Source of the DNA: JARRON01 sp037383845
GTDB taxonomy: Bacteria > Pseudomonadota > Gammaproteobacteria > Steroidobacterales > XN24
NCBI GenBank assembly: GCA_037383845.1
Contig: JARRON010000028.1
Coordinates: forward strand, 1 to 53,625
Direction of reading: 5' to 3'
DNA: 53,625 bases
Part shown: piece after piece, positions 9,209-17,986 of the stretch
Numbering within the stretch: the stretch's first letter is position 1
Layout: every line of letters begins with the position of its first letter
Notes under the pieces: model-generated
What the model was told of the DNA's origin: nothing
Seen by the model: only the letters and a program-made list of their open reading frames with translations
Database searches by the model: none
Made by a program: the position numbers and the translations under genes

Positions 9209-9774
9209 TCGCTTTCCAGCTGCCAGTCGTTCCAGAGGAAGCTGATCAGCGCCAGCGGGCCGCCAAGCTGCTTCATGTCCATCTCGGCCTTCAGGCCGAC
9301 GTCGTACTGCTCGTCGTCGTCCAGCAGGGCGTCATCAAGCACCGGCAGCTGCCGGACCTCGCTCAGCGCTCGCAGGGCAGCATCCAGGGTGGCGAAGGTC
9401 CTCTGCTGACCACTGTTGAGGTTTCGGAGGATGAAGCGCTGGGTCAGCGCGTGGTACTGAAGCTCGTAGCGCTGCTCCAGCTCGGCCACGTCCGGGTCCC
9501 ACAGGAACCGCCGCCGCTCCGACACGGCCACGCGGAGGATGACGTCCAGCGTCACGCCGCTGTCCAGCGCTTCCCTGGCCGCCTCGCTGGGACTCCACGC
9601 GACGTCCGCGTCCAGGTACCACACGCCGTCCCGGAGGCTCATGGAGGCCTTGAGCACCTGAACGAAACCCGCCGCCTCGGCGCGGGGCACCAGGGCCACC
9701 GCCAGCACGAGGGCGACAAGTATTGCTGCCGTACGGCGCAGCGCGGGGGAGCCGTTATGCCTGGAATGCTGCAT
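9181..9774 (-). CDS. DUF4390 family protein
   Basis: A 197-residue secreted or periplasmic protein. The ATG at 9774 gives a clear signal peptide (RRTAAILVALVLAVALVPRAEA, cut after about residue 35). The mature part has DUF4390 features, including SMSLRDGVWYLDADV near its start and a C-terminal FLWNDWQLESEWE. The frame is open far upstream, but that part is antisense-like sequence inside rsmB. It overlaps the end of rsmB by 20 nt and the start of ntrY by up to 28 nt. DUF4390 genes are regularly found between rsmB and ntrY, which suggests a part in the same signalling module; its function is unknown. Confidence 0.85.
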   Translation of the reverse strand: MQHSRHNGSPALRRTAAILVALVLAVALVPRAEAAGFVQVLKASMSLRDGVWYLDADVAWSPSEAAREALDSGVTLDVILRVAVSERRRFLWDPDVAELEQRYELQYHALTQRFILRNLNSGQQRTFATLDAALRALSEVRQLPVLDDALLDDDEQYDVGLKAEMDMKQLGGPLALISFLWNDWQLESEWERWPLQR

Positions 9775-11092
9775 GATCCTGGGTCCGCTTCTCCAGGCAA
9801 GCATAATAAAAGCCGTCCACGCCCGCGTCCCCGGGCAGGAGCTGGCGGCCCGGACCGGAGTCCCGGCCCCAGGAGGCGGCGGACAGATCGACGGCCCGCG
9901 CCCGGGGCTGCCGGCCCAGGAATCCGGCGACCTGGCGGGCATTCTCCGCCTTGAAGACCGAGCAGGTTGCGTAGACCAGCCGCCCCGCCGGGGCGAGCAG
10001 CGGCCAGAGGGCATCAAGCATTTCCGCCTGAACAGCGGCCATGGCATCGACGTCCCCGGGCCTGCGCAGGAGCCTGATGTCCGGATGTCGTCGCACCACC
10101 CCGCTCCCGGTGCAGGGGGCGTCCACCAGGATCCGCTGGAACGGCTCCCCGTCCCACCAGGTCTCCGGGTGGCGCGCGTCGCCGGCCGCCACCACGGCGC
10201 TGAGGTCCAGCCGGGCCAGGTTGTCAGTCACCCGTTCCAGCCGTTCCGCATTCGCGTCCAGAGCCAGCAGCCGGGCCTCGGGGCAGCGTTCCAGGAGGTG
10301 ACAGGTCTTGCCGCCCGGGGCCGCGCAGGCGTCCAGGATCCGCATGCCCGGCTGCGGGTCCACCAGTCCGGCAGCGAGCTGGGCCGCTCCGTCCTGGACC
10401 GACACATCCCCGTCCTCAAAACCCGGCAGTGCGGCCACGTCCACCGGCGCCGACAGCATCAGGGCCTCCGGGGCCGGGCACCAGGCCTGGGCGGCCACCC
10501 CTGTTGCCTCCTCCAGCCGCCGACGGTAGTCGTCCCGGGTGCTCCGGCGCCGGTTCACGCGGACCCACATGGGCGCCCGCTGGTTGGCTGCCGCCACGAT
10601 TGCCTCCCAGCAGCGGGGCCAGTCGGCCGCAAGGGCGTCCAGCCACCACCGCGGATGGGCATGGACCACTTCCGGCTGGCGGGCCACCCGCGCCTTGAGG
10701 CTGTCGCCCTCCCTGAGCCAGCGCCGGAGACAGCCGTTGACCAGTCCCGCCAGGCGCGGCTGCCCCAGCCGGCGTGTCGCCTCCACGGTCTCCGCCACCG
10801 CGGCGTGGTCCGGGACGCGGGTTTCCTCCAGCTGGAAAAGCCCGACCAGGAGCAGACCGTGCACGTCCGCCGCCGCGGGCTTGAGCCGCCGGGTCAGCAG
10901 CAGGTCCAGATACGCCTCCAGCCTCGGATGCCAGCGCACGGTGCCGTAGACGAGGTTGGCGGCCAGCGACCGGTCGCCACCGGCCAGTGCGTCCAGGCGA
11001 TCCGGCAGAGCCTGCTCCAGGGAACGGCCGCGGGCAGCAACATCCGCCACAGCCCGGGCCGCGGCCGCGCGAATGTCCGGGCCCGTGGTCAT
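9755..11092 (-). CDS. rsmB: 16S rRNA (cytosine(967)-C5)-methyltransferase
   Basis: A 445-residue SAM-dependent enzyme that methylates C967 of 16S rRNA. The N-terminal NusB-like RNA-binding domain spans about residues 5-135. The C-terminal Rossmann methyltransferase has the SAM motif (ILDACAAPGGKTCHLLE), DAPCTGSGVVRRHPDI and the catalytic cysteine in LVYATCSVFKAEN. ATG 11092 overlaps the fmt stop (ATGA). It is part of the def-fmt-rsmB group, which is conserved in E. coli and many gammaproteobacteria. Confidence 0.96.
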   Translation of the reverse strand: MTTGPDIRAAAARAVADVAARGRSLEQALPDRLDALAGGDRSLAANLVYGTVRWHPRLEAYLDLLLTRRLKPAAADVHGLLLVGLFQLEETRVPDHAAVAETVEATRRLGQPRLAGLVNGCLRRWLREGDSLKARVARQPEVVHAHPRWWLDALAADWPRCWEAIVAAANQRAPMWVRVNRRRSTRDDYRRRLEEATGVAAQAWCPAPEALMLSAPVDVAALPGFEDGDVSVQDGAAQLAAGLVDPQPGMRILDACAAPGGKTCHLLERCPEARLLALDANAERLERVTDNLARLDLSAVVAAGDARHPETWWDGEPFQRILVDAPCTGSGVVRRHPDIRLLRRPGDVDAMAAVQAEMLDALWPLLAPAGRLVYATCSVFKAENARQVAGFLGRQPRARAVDLSAASWGRDSGPGRQLLPGDAGVDGFYYACLEKRTQDHAAFQA

Positions 11093-12027
11093 TCCCGGCC
11101 CAGGGTCTCGCCGGCGAGGGGCCGACTGTTCAGAAAGGCCCGGGCGCCCATCAACCGGCTGCCGGGCGGCTGGAGTTCCAGGACACGCACGGATCCGGCG
11201 CCGGCGGCGACGTCGATACCTTCGGGACCGGTGCGCCAGACGTTCCCCGGTGCGACCTCCGCGGGGCGCTCGGCGAGAGACTCGGCGCGATGGAGCTTCA
11301 GTCTCAGCGCACCCCAGGGGGTCCAGGCGCCCGGGCGGGGGCTGAAGGCCCGGATGCGCCGGGCAATGGCATCAGCCTCGCCGGACCAGTCGATCCGGCC
11401 CTCCTCCGGCGTCAGCTTGGCGGCATAGGTGGCCCGGCTGTCGTCCTGGGGTTCGGACACCGCCGTGCCGTCCAGGACGGCCGGCAGCGCCTCCACGAGG
11501 GCTTCGGCGCAGAGGGTGGCCAGCCTCAGTCTGAGCTCCCCGGCGGTCTCCCGGGGGCCGATGGCAGTGCGGCGCACGAGGTACACCGGTCCCGTGTCCA
11601 GGCCCGCCTCCATCTTCATCACGGAGACGCCGGTCTCCTCGTCTCCGGCGAGGATGGCCCGCGACACAGGGGCGGCGCCCCGCCAGCGGGGCAGCAGGGA
11701 AGCATGGCCGTTGATGCAGCCGGCCACCGGAATGGACAACACCTCGGGCGGAAGAATCAGGCCGTAATCCACCACCACCAGGGCATCCGGCGCCAGCTGC
11801 GAGAGGAAATCCCGTGCCGCCGGATTCCTGAAGCTCTCCGGCGTGGACACGGCAATCCCCAGGGCCTCCGCGGCCGAGCGAACCGGTGTCGGCGTCAGGC
11901 GCCGGCGGCGCCCGGCGGGACGGTCAGGCTGGGTGAGAACGGCGGTCAGCTCCCAGGGGCCCGCGGCGAGGGCCCGAAGGGTGGGGACAGCGAAATCCGA
12001 GCTGCCCGCGAAAGCGAGGCGGGGCAT
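11089..12027 (-). CDS. fmt: Methionyl-tRNA formyltransferase
   Basis: A 312-residue enzyme that formylates initiator Met-tRNA using 10-formyltetrahydrofolate. The N terminus is PRLAFAGSSDFAVPTLRAL. The catalytic stretch NGHASLLPRWRGAAP and the aspartate in AGLDTGPVYL are present, and the C-terminal OB-like domain includes GRIDWSGEADAIARRIRAF. The frame is open to 12192, but ATG 12027 gives the family N terminus. It starts 17 nt after the def stop, so formylation and deformylation genes are co-transcribed. Confidence 0.96.
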   Translation of the reverse strand: MPRLAFAGSSDFAVPTLRALAAGPWELTAVLTQPDRPAGRRRRLTPTPVRSAAEALGIAVSTPESFRNPAARDFLSQLAPDALVVVDYGLILPPEVLSIPVAGCINGHASLLPRWRGAAPVSRAILAGDEETGVSVMKMEAGLDTGPVYLVRRTAIGPRETAGELRLRLATLCAEALVEALPAVLDGTAVSEPQDDSRATYAAKLTPEEGRIDWSGEADAIARRIRAFSPRPGAWTPWGALRLKLHRAESLAERPAEVAPGNVWRTGPEGIDVAAGAGSVRVLELQPPGSRLMGARAFLNSRPLAGETLGRE

Positions 12028-12044
12028 CCGCTCCGCCCCTGCGC

Positions 12045-12578
12045 TCAGATTGCCGGGACGCGGGCGGGACTCTCGACCGGTCTCTGGCGGCGCTCCTTCT
12101 CCAGGCGCTTTCGGATCCTCTGCCGCTTCAGGTCCGAGAGGTAGTCCACGAAGAGCTTGCCTTCCAGGTGATCCATCTCGTGCTGTACGCACACGGCCAG
12201 GAGACCTTCCAGCTCCGTCTCGAAGGGTTCACCGTCCGTGCCCAGGGCCCGGACCCGGATCCAGTCGGCGCGGCTGACGCTCTCGTAGACGCCGGGGACG
12301 GACAGGCAGCCCTCCTCCATGGTCTCCACGCCCCGCTGCTCGAGGATTTCGGGATTGATGAAAACGTGCGGTGCGTCCTTTTCTTCCGAAACGTCGGCCA
12401 CCAGCATGCGCTTGTGTACATTGACCTGTGTTGCAGCCAGGCCGATGCCCGGCGCTGCGTACATGGTCTCGAGCATGTCCGAGGCAAGCTGACGGATCTC
12501 GTCAGTAACCTCGGCGACAGGCTCGGCCCGGGTGCGCAGTCTGGGGTCGGGGTACTCGAGTATTTTCAGTATGGCCAT
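12045..12578 (-). CDS. def: Peptide deformylase
   Basis: A 177-residue metalloenzyme that removes the N-formyl group from nascent proteins. All three signatures are visible: GIGLAATQVN, EEGCLSVPGV (metal-binding Cys) and QHEMDHLEG (two metal-binding His and the catalytic Glu). ATG 12578 gives the canonical start MAILKILEYPDPRLRT. It is the first gene of the leftward operon def-fmt-rsmB-DUF4390-ntrY-ntrX. The 202-bp divergent spacer to the LysM gene (12579-12780) should carry its promoter; I could not fix a convincing box. Confidence 0.97.
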   Translation of the reverse strand: MAILKILEYPDPRLRTRAEPVAEVTDEIRQLASDMLETMYAAPGIGLAATQVNVHKRMLVADVSEEKDAPHVFINPEILEQRGVETMEEGCLSVPGVYESVSRADWIRVRALGTDGEPFETELEGLLAVCVQHEMDHLEGKLFVDYLSDLKRQRIRKRLEKERRQRPVESPARVPAI

Positions 12579-12780
12579 GACAAGATCTCGTCTTCCTCGC
12601 GTATTACGCGACAAAGTGCGGCTAACGGTATGACATTTCAAGTCCGCCGTGCTAACGTCCCGCACAGGCTGCGGTGGCGGGAATCCCCGGGTAAGGGGCA
12701 CGGGTCTTTGGTTAAACGAGAGTATACCAACCCCTTTGCCGCCCACTCTCTCCCCAGGACACTACGGAGTTAGGCCGGCC

Positions 12781-13956
12781 ATGTCCAAGCGCATCCCCGC
12801 CTTAAGAATCAAGACCCTGCTGGTTTCGGCTGCCGCGGCGCTCATCGCGGCGGGCTGCGCCAGCCAGCCGGAGCCGGTGGCCCCGCCACCGGAGCCCGAA
12901 GTGATTCAGCCACCGGCCACGGCCCGCTCTCCTGCGCCGCCCGCGGTGGCGACGACGGCCCCGGTGGTCAGCGAGACCTACGCCAGCCAGTCCGGCAGCA
13001 CCTCCGGCGTGGTGCTCAATCCGCGCCATCCGACACGCTACGTGGTCAGGAAGGGTGACACCCTGTGGGACATCTCGGCGATGTTCCTGCGGGATCCGTG
13101 GTACTGGCCTGAAATCTGGTACGTGAACCCGCAGGTGGCCAATCCCCACCTGATCTATCCCGGCGACGTGCTGCGCCTGGTCTACATGGACGGGCGGCCC
13201 CAGGTCATACTCGAGAGGGGCGGCGCGGTGCGGATGTCCCCGCGGGTCCGGCGGGAGCCCCTGGCGGACGCCATTCCCACCATCCCCTACGACAGGATTG
13301 CCGCATTCCTCGGCCGTCCGACAGTGCTGGACGCGGACTCGGTCAAGGACGCTCCGTACATTCTCACCGACCGCCGGGAACACCTGATCCACGGCGCCAA
13401 CAGCGAAGTCTACGTCCGCGGCGACACCTTCGACCGGAACCAGCTTTACAACGTGTTCTCCATCGAGGACGAGCTTGTGGACCCGGATGACGGCGACCTG
13501 CTGGGCTACATGGCCGTGTGGGTCGGGGAGGGTTCGGTGGTGCGCGATGGTGATCCGGCCACCATGTACCTTTCCATGACGGCCCGGGAGGCGCTCAACG
13601 GCGACAAGGTCCTCCCGGTGGAAGACGACTTCCCGCTGTACTTCCAGCCCAGCGCCCCGGCCGGCGACGTCGAGGGCCAGATCATCTCCGTGGTCGATGG
13701 GGTGTCTGTCCTGGGCCAGTACCACGTGGTGGCCCTGAACCGCGGATCCGCCGACGGCCTGGCTCCCGGGAACGTCCTCAGCATCTGGCAGGCCGGCCGT
13801 GAAGTGGAAGACCGCTTCGGAGGCGGAAAGGTGGAGCTGCCGGAGGAATATTCGGGCCTTATGATGGTTTTCCGGACCTTTGACGACATGAGCTACGGCA
13901 TTATTGTCCGGAGCACCAGCGAAATCCGGATACTGGACAAGGTCCGAAACCCCTAG
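12781..13956 (+). CDS. LysM domain lipoprotein
   Basis: A 391-residue predicted lipoprotein. It has a signal peptide and lipobox (LIAAGC, lipidated Cys 26) and a Pro/Ala-rich linker to about residue 80. One LysM domain follows at about 86-140 (YVVRKGDTLWDISAMFLRDP, then NPHLIYPGDVLRLVY). The long C-terminal region is unrecognised. LysM binds peptidoglycan, so the protein probably sits in the envelope. A LysM gene directly before dprA, divergent from def-fmt, is a common gammaproteobacterial arrangement. A strong terminator follows at 13988. Confidence 0.9.
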   Translation: MSKRIPALRIKTLLVSAAAALIAAGCASQPEPVAPPPEPEVIQPPATARSPAPPAVATTAPVVSETYASQSGSTSGVVLNPRHPTRYVVRKGDTLWDISAMFLRDPWYWPEIWYVNPQVANPHLIYPGDVLRLVYMDGRPQVILERGGAVRMSPRVRREPLADAIPTIPYDRIAAFLGRPTVLDADSVKDAPYILTDRREHLIHGANSEVYVRGDTFDRNQLYNVFSIEDELVDPDDGDLLGYMAVWVGEGSVVRDGDPATMYLSMTAREALNGDKVLPVEDDFPLYFQPSAPAGDVEGQIISVVDGVSVLGQYHVVALNRGSADGLAPGNVLSIWQAGREVEDRFGGGKVELPEEYSGLMMVFRTFDDMSYGIIVRSTSEIRILDKVRNP

Positions 13957-13987
13957 CGGCGTGACGCAGCAGACAAGACCTCATCCC

Positions 13988-14016
13988 GACGCCGGCGCAC
14001 GCCGGCGTCGCTTTTT
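13988..14016 (+). terminator. Rho-independent terminator after the LysM gene
   Basis: A perfect 10-bp inverted repeat (GACGCCGGCG / CGCCGGCGTC, 2-nt loop, 13988-14009) is followed by GCTTTTTG. It lies 31 nt after the LysM stop and, unusually, only about 95 nt before the surviving dprA coding sequence. Confidence 0.88.
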
Positions 14017-14111
14017 GCGGTGGCGCCGGGAGCCTGGCCTGGCTTGACGAGCAGCCCGGGCGCAGCCTGCTGGCGTGGGATGACCCGGACTACCCGCCGC
14101 TGCTGCGGACC

Positions 14112-14957
14112 GTGCCGGACGCCCCGGTGGCCCTGTTCCTGGAAGGCGACCGTGACGTCCTCGGTCTGCCTCACTTCGCCGTGGTGGGCAGCCGCAATCC
14201 CACCCCCCAGGGCAGCGAGAATGCCCGCGCTTTCGCGCGACACCTGGCCCGCCACGGGCTGGTCATATGCAGCGGGCTTGCCGCCGGCATCGACGCGGCC
14301 GCCCACGCCGGCGCCCTGGATGCGCAGATGCCGACGACCGCCGTACTCGGCTGCGGCCCGGACCAGGTCTACCCGGCGGCGAACGCCCCCATGGCGGAGT
14401 TCATCCGCTCCGAGGGTCTTCTGGTGTCCGAGTTCCTGCCGGGCACGCCGCCCCGCAGGGAGAATTTCCCGAGGCGCAACCGCATCATCAGCGGCCTTTC
14501 GGTGGGGGTGCTGGTGGTCGAGGCCGCCCGGCGCAGCGGGTCCCTGATCACCGCCCGGCTGGCCGGGGACTTCGGCCGCGAAGTCTTCGCCATTCCGGGC
14601 AGCATTCACAATCCCATGGCGCGGGGCTGCCACCAGTTGCTGCGCCAGGGCGCGGTCCTGGTCGAAACGGCCGCCGACATATTCACCGAGATCGCCGGCA
14701 GGGTGCACCTGGAGAGCCGCCCTGCCCCCGGAGCCGATGCGCCAACGGCACGCCGGGCCACAGAAATCCCGCCCGACGGGGACTATGTCAAGTTGCTCGA
14801 GGCGCTGGGACACGACCCGGCAGACGCCGATTCCCTGGTCGCCCGCACCGGTTTGACGGCTGCGGAGCTTTCCTCCATGCTCCTGATACTGGAACTCCAG
14901 GGAGTCGTGGAGTCCTTGCCTGGCGGACAATACGTCCGCATGCCCGAGAGGTCCTGA
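14112..14957 (+). CDS. dprA: DNA processing protein DprA/Smf, N-terminally truncated
   Basis: The protein protects incoming single-stranded DNA and loads RecA during transformation. The Rossmann core is intact (FAVVGSRNPTPQG, ICSGLAAGIDAAAH, GCGPDQVYPAAN, FPRRNRIISGLS, SGSLITARLA, FAIPGSI). A C-terminal winged-helix-like segment is also present. The usual N-terminal ~65-residue helical domain is missing. The homologous reading frame can be followed upstream (LAWLDEQPGRSLLAWDDPDY, from about 14034) but meets a TGA at 13962 and contains no ATG, GTG or TTG before GTG 14112. That GTG has no clear ribosome site and cuts inside the conserved YPPLLR region. Start use is uncertain; the gene may be crippled or use a CTG near 14034. 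smg follows 1 nt later. Confidence 0.8.
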   Translation: MPDAPVALFLEGDRDVLGLPHFAVVGSRNPTPQGSENARAFARHLARHGLVICSGLAAGIDAAAHAGALDAQMPTTAVLGCGPDQVYPAANAPMAEFIRSEGLLVSEFLPGTPPRRENFPRRNRIISGLSVGVLVVEAARRSGSLITARLAGDFGREVFAIPGSIHNPMARGCHQLLRQGAVLVETAADIFTEIAGRVHLESRPAPGADAPTARRATEIPPDGDYVKLLEALGHDPADADSLVARTGLTAAELSSMLLILELQGVVESLPGGQYVRMPERS

Positions 14958-14958
14958 T

Positions 14959-15432
14959 ATGCCCGAAAGCGTTCTCGACGTTTTGATGTACCTGTTCGAG
15001 ACCTCGGGAGACGACGACACGGGGAATCCGGACCGGGACGAGCTTCGGCTGGAACTCGAGCGGGCCGGGTTTCGGAACCGTTCCATCGAGCGGGCCCTCG
15101 ACTGGCTGGACGGCCTGGCCCTGCGGCGGGAGACGGACACCGAGGATGCGCCGACGGAGCGCTCGATCCGCGTCTTCAACCACGAGGAATGTATCCGTCT
15201 CGGCGCAGAAGGCCGTGGCTACCTCATGTACCTGGAGCAGACCGGCATCCTGTCGCCCACGCACCGGGAGCTGGTGCTGGACCGCCTCATGGCCCTGGAT
15301 GCCGACGAGATCGAGGTGGAAGACATCAAGTGGGTCGTCCTCATGGTGCTGTTCAGCCAGCCCGGCGAGGAGGCCGCCTACGCCCGCATGGAGGACCTGG
15401 TGTTCGAGGAGCGTGCTGCCCTCGCCCACTGA
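14959..15432 (+). CDS. smg: Smg family protein (DUF494)
   Basis: A 157-residue protein of the Smg/DUF494 family (PESVLDVLMYLFETSGDDD at the start; a C-terminal half with DALEIEDIKW-like acidic helices). Its function is not established. It follows dprA after 1 nt, as in E. coli and many gammaproteobacteria, so the two form an operon closed by the terminator at 15463. Confidence 0.92.
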   Translation: MPESVLDVLMYLFETSGDDDTGNPDRDELRLELERAGFRNRSIERALDWLDGLALRRETDTEDAPTERSIRVFNHEECIRLGAEGRGYLMYLEQTGILSPTHRELVLDRLMALDADEIEVEDIKWVVLMVLFSQPGEEAAYARMEDLVFEERAALAH

Positions 15433-15462
15433 ACGGGTCCCGGACAACAACCCAGACAACGT

Positions 15463-15493
15463 GGGCCGTGGCGGGAGCCACGGCCCGTTTTTT
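15463..15493 (+). terminator. Rho-independent terminator of dprA-smg
   Basis: A perfect 10-bp stem (GGGCCGTGGC 15463-15472 / GCCACGGCCC 15477-15486) with a GGGA loop is followed by GTTTTTT. It separates smg from topA, so topA needs its own promoter or readthrough. Confidence 0.9.
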
Positions 15494-15517
15494 CAGGAAA
15501 AACCGCTAAAGAACAGA

Positions 15518-17956
15518 ATGAGCAAGAACCTGGTCATCGTCGAGTCGCCCGCCAAGGCCAAGACTATCGAGAAGTATCTTGGCCCGGATTTCCATGTGCT
15601 TGCGTCCTACGGCCACGTCCGGGACCTGGTGCCCAAGGAAGGCGCGGTGGATCCGGACTCCGACTTCGCCATGAAGTACGAGGAGATTGACCGCAACCGG
15701 CGGCACGTCGAGGCCATCGCGAAGGCCCTGAAGAAAGCCGACGCCCTCTACCTCGCCACTGACCCGGACAGGGAAGGAGAGGCGATCAGCTGGCACGTGT
15801 GCGAGCTCATGCGGAAGCGCGGCCTCCTCGAGGACAAGCCTGTCCACCGGATCATCTTCCACGAGATCACCAAGAAGGCGGTGAAGGACGCCCTCGAGCA
15901 CCCCCGGGAGATCGCCTCGGAGCTCGTGAACGCCCAGCAGGCGCGGCGGGCCCTGGACTACCTGGTGGGCTTCAACCTCTCGCCGCTGCTGTGGAAGAAG
16001 GTCCGTCCGGGCCTTTCCGCCGGCAGGGTGCAGAGCGCTGCCCTGCGGATGATCGTGGAGCGGGAACTGGAGATCGAGCGCTTCCGGCCCACGGAATACT
16101 GGAGCCTGACCGCCCGCCTCGAAAAGGACGGCCAGGACTTCACCGCAAGGCTCGCCGAGTACGACGGCCGGAAGATCGACGACAAGCTCGAGAAGTTCTT
16201 CATCGGCAGCGAGGGCCAGGCCCGTGAAGCGGAACAGGCGCTTCTCGAGGCCGCGGACGGGAAGCTGCAGGTGGAGAAGGTTGAGAGGAAGAAGCGCCGG
16301 CAGAATCCGGCCCCGCCTTTCACCACTTCGACGCTCCAGCAGGAGGCCGCGCGCAAGCTCGGCTTCACGGCCAAGCGCACCATGCAGGTGGCCCAGCGAC
16401 TCTACGAGGGCGTGGACTTCGGCCAGGGCGCCACGGGGCTCATCACGTACATGCGAACGGACTCGGTGGCCCTTGCCTCGGACGCGGTCCGGGAGATCCG
16501 CGAACTCGTGGGCCAGCGCTTCGGCAGCAAGTCCCTGCCCGACTCCCCCCGGGCCTACCGGACGAAGTCCAAGAACGCCCAGGAAGCCCACGAGGCCATT
16601 CGCCCCACCTCTGCCTCGCTGCACCCGGACGACCTGGCCGGCCGGCTGGACCGCGACCAGCACCGGCTGTACGAGTTGATCTGGAAGCGCACCGTCGCCT
16701 GCCAGATGGCCAGTGCCGTTTTCGACACGGTATCCCTGGCCCTGGTGCCCGCCGCCCGGCCCGACGCCGGACACCGTTTCCGGGCCTCCGGCTCGATCCT
16801 GGTGGAGCCGGGCTACATCGCCGTGTACCAGGAAGGCAGGGACGACGCCGAGGACGAGCAGGACCGACGGCTGCCGCCGGTGGAGGAAGGGGAGGCCCTC
16901 GCCATGCAGGCCCTGGACGCCGAGCAGCACTTCACCAAGCCGCCGCCCCGCTACAGCGAGGCAAGCCTGGTCAAGGCGCTGGAGGAATACGGCATCGGCC
17001 GGCCGTCCACCTATGCCTCGATCATTTCCACCCTGCAGGACCGCCAGTACGTGGACATGGATCGGCGCCGGTTCATACCCACGGACGTGGGGCGCATCGT
17101 CAGCGCGTTCCTGACCAACCACTTCACGCGCTACGTGGACTACGGGTTCACCGCCTCGCTGGAGGACGAGCTGGATGCCATCTCGCGGGGAGAAAAGGAC
17201 TGGCACAAGACCCTGGACAGGTTCTGGTCGCCGTTCCGCGACCTCGTGGAGGACAAGGACAAGTCGGTCCGCAAGAGCGACGTCGTGCCCAACCGGGAAC
17301 TCGGCAAGGATCCGGCGACGGGCAAGCCCGTCATTGCCAAGATGGGCAAGTACGGCCCCTACATCCAGATCGGCACTGCAGAGGATGACGAGAAGCCCCG
17401 GTTCGCGGGCGTTCCCCCGGGCAAGTCCATGCATTCCATCGGCCTGGAGGAAGCCCTGGAGCTGTTCAAGCTGCCCCGGGAGCTTGGCGAGACGCCCGGG
17501 GGCGAGCCCGTCCTGGTGAACATCGGACGTTTCGGTCCGTTCGTGAAATACGGCGACAAGTACGCGTCCCTGAAGAAGGACGACGATCCTTACACCATCG
17601 AGCTGGACCGGGCACTGGAAATCGTCCGCGAGAAAGAAGCGTCCGAGGCGAAGCGCCTGATCCGGGAGTTCCCGGAGGAAGGCATCCGCATTCTCAAGGG
17701 TCGGTTCGGGCCCTACGTCACCGACACGAAGCGGCGGCGCGCCGCCGTTCCCAAGGGCGAAGACCCGGCGGCGCTGACCCTGGAGGCCGCCCGGAAGCTG
17801 CTGGACGAGGCGCCCTCGAAGAAGAAGGCCAGGAAGAAAGCTGCCGGCAAGAAGAAAACGACGGCGAAGAAAAAGACCGCCTCGAAAAAGAAGAAGACCA
17901 CTGCCCGGAAGAAGGCCCCGGCCCGGAAGGCCGGCGCCGCCGACAGCAGCGGCTGA
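15518..17956 (+). CDS. topA: DNA topoisomerase I (type IA)
   Basis: An 812-residue enzyme that relaxes negative supercoils. The Toprim domain has the catalytic Glu in NLVIVESPAKAKTIEKYLG and the DxDxE metal site in ATDPDREGEAISWH. The active-site Tyr is in TGLITYMRTDS. The C-terminal third carries glycine-rich repeats (GKPVIAKMGKYGPYIQIG, GEPVLVNIGRFGPFVKYGDK, RILKGRFGPYVTDTKRRR) rather than the Cys4 zinc ribbons of E. coli TopA. It ends in a long Lys-rich tail from about residue 765, probably for DNA binding. ATG 15518 gives the family N terminus; the frame is open further upstream through smg. It begins 25 nt after the smg terminator. Confidence 0.97.
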   Translation: MSKNLVIVESPAKAKTIEKYLGPDFHVLASYGHVRDLVPKEGAVDPDSDFAMKYEEIDRNRRHVEAIAKALKKADALYLATDPDREGEAISWHVCELMRKRGLLEDKPVHRIIFHEITKKAVKDALEHPREIASELVNAQQARRALDYLVGFNLSPLLWKKVRPGLSAGRVQSAALRMIVERELEIERFRPTEYWSLTARLEKDGQDFTARLAEYDGRKIDDKLEKFFIGSEGQAREAEQALLEAADGKLQVEKVERKKRRQNPAPPFTTSTLQQEAARKLGFTAKRTMQVAQRLYEGVDFGQGATGLITYMRTDSVALASDAVREIRELVGQRFGSKSLPDSPRAYRTKSKNAQEAHEAIRPTSASLHPDDLAGRLDRDQHRLYELIWKRTVACQMASAVFDTVSLALVPAARPDAGHRFRASGSILVEPGYIAVYQEGRDDAEDEQDRRLPPVEEGEALAMQALDAEQHFTKPPPRYSEASLVKALEEYGIGRPSTYASIISTLQDRQYVDMDRRRFIPTDVGRIVSAFLTNHFTRYVDYGFTASLEDELDAISRGEKDWHKTLDRFWSPFRDLVEDKDKSVRKSDVVPNRELGKDPATGKPVIAKMGKYGPYIQIGTAEDDEKPRFAGVPPGKSMHSIGLEEALELFKLPRELGETPGGEPVLVNIGRFGPFVKYGDKYASLKKDDDPYTIELDRALEIVREKEASEAKRLIREFPEEGIRILKGRFGPYVTDTKRRRAAVPKGEDPAALTLEAARKLLDEAPSKKKARKKAAGKKKTTAKKKTASKKKKTTARKKAPARKAGAADSSG

Positions 17957-17986
17957 CCCGCAACCCGCCTACGGGAGGTCCGTGCC

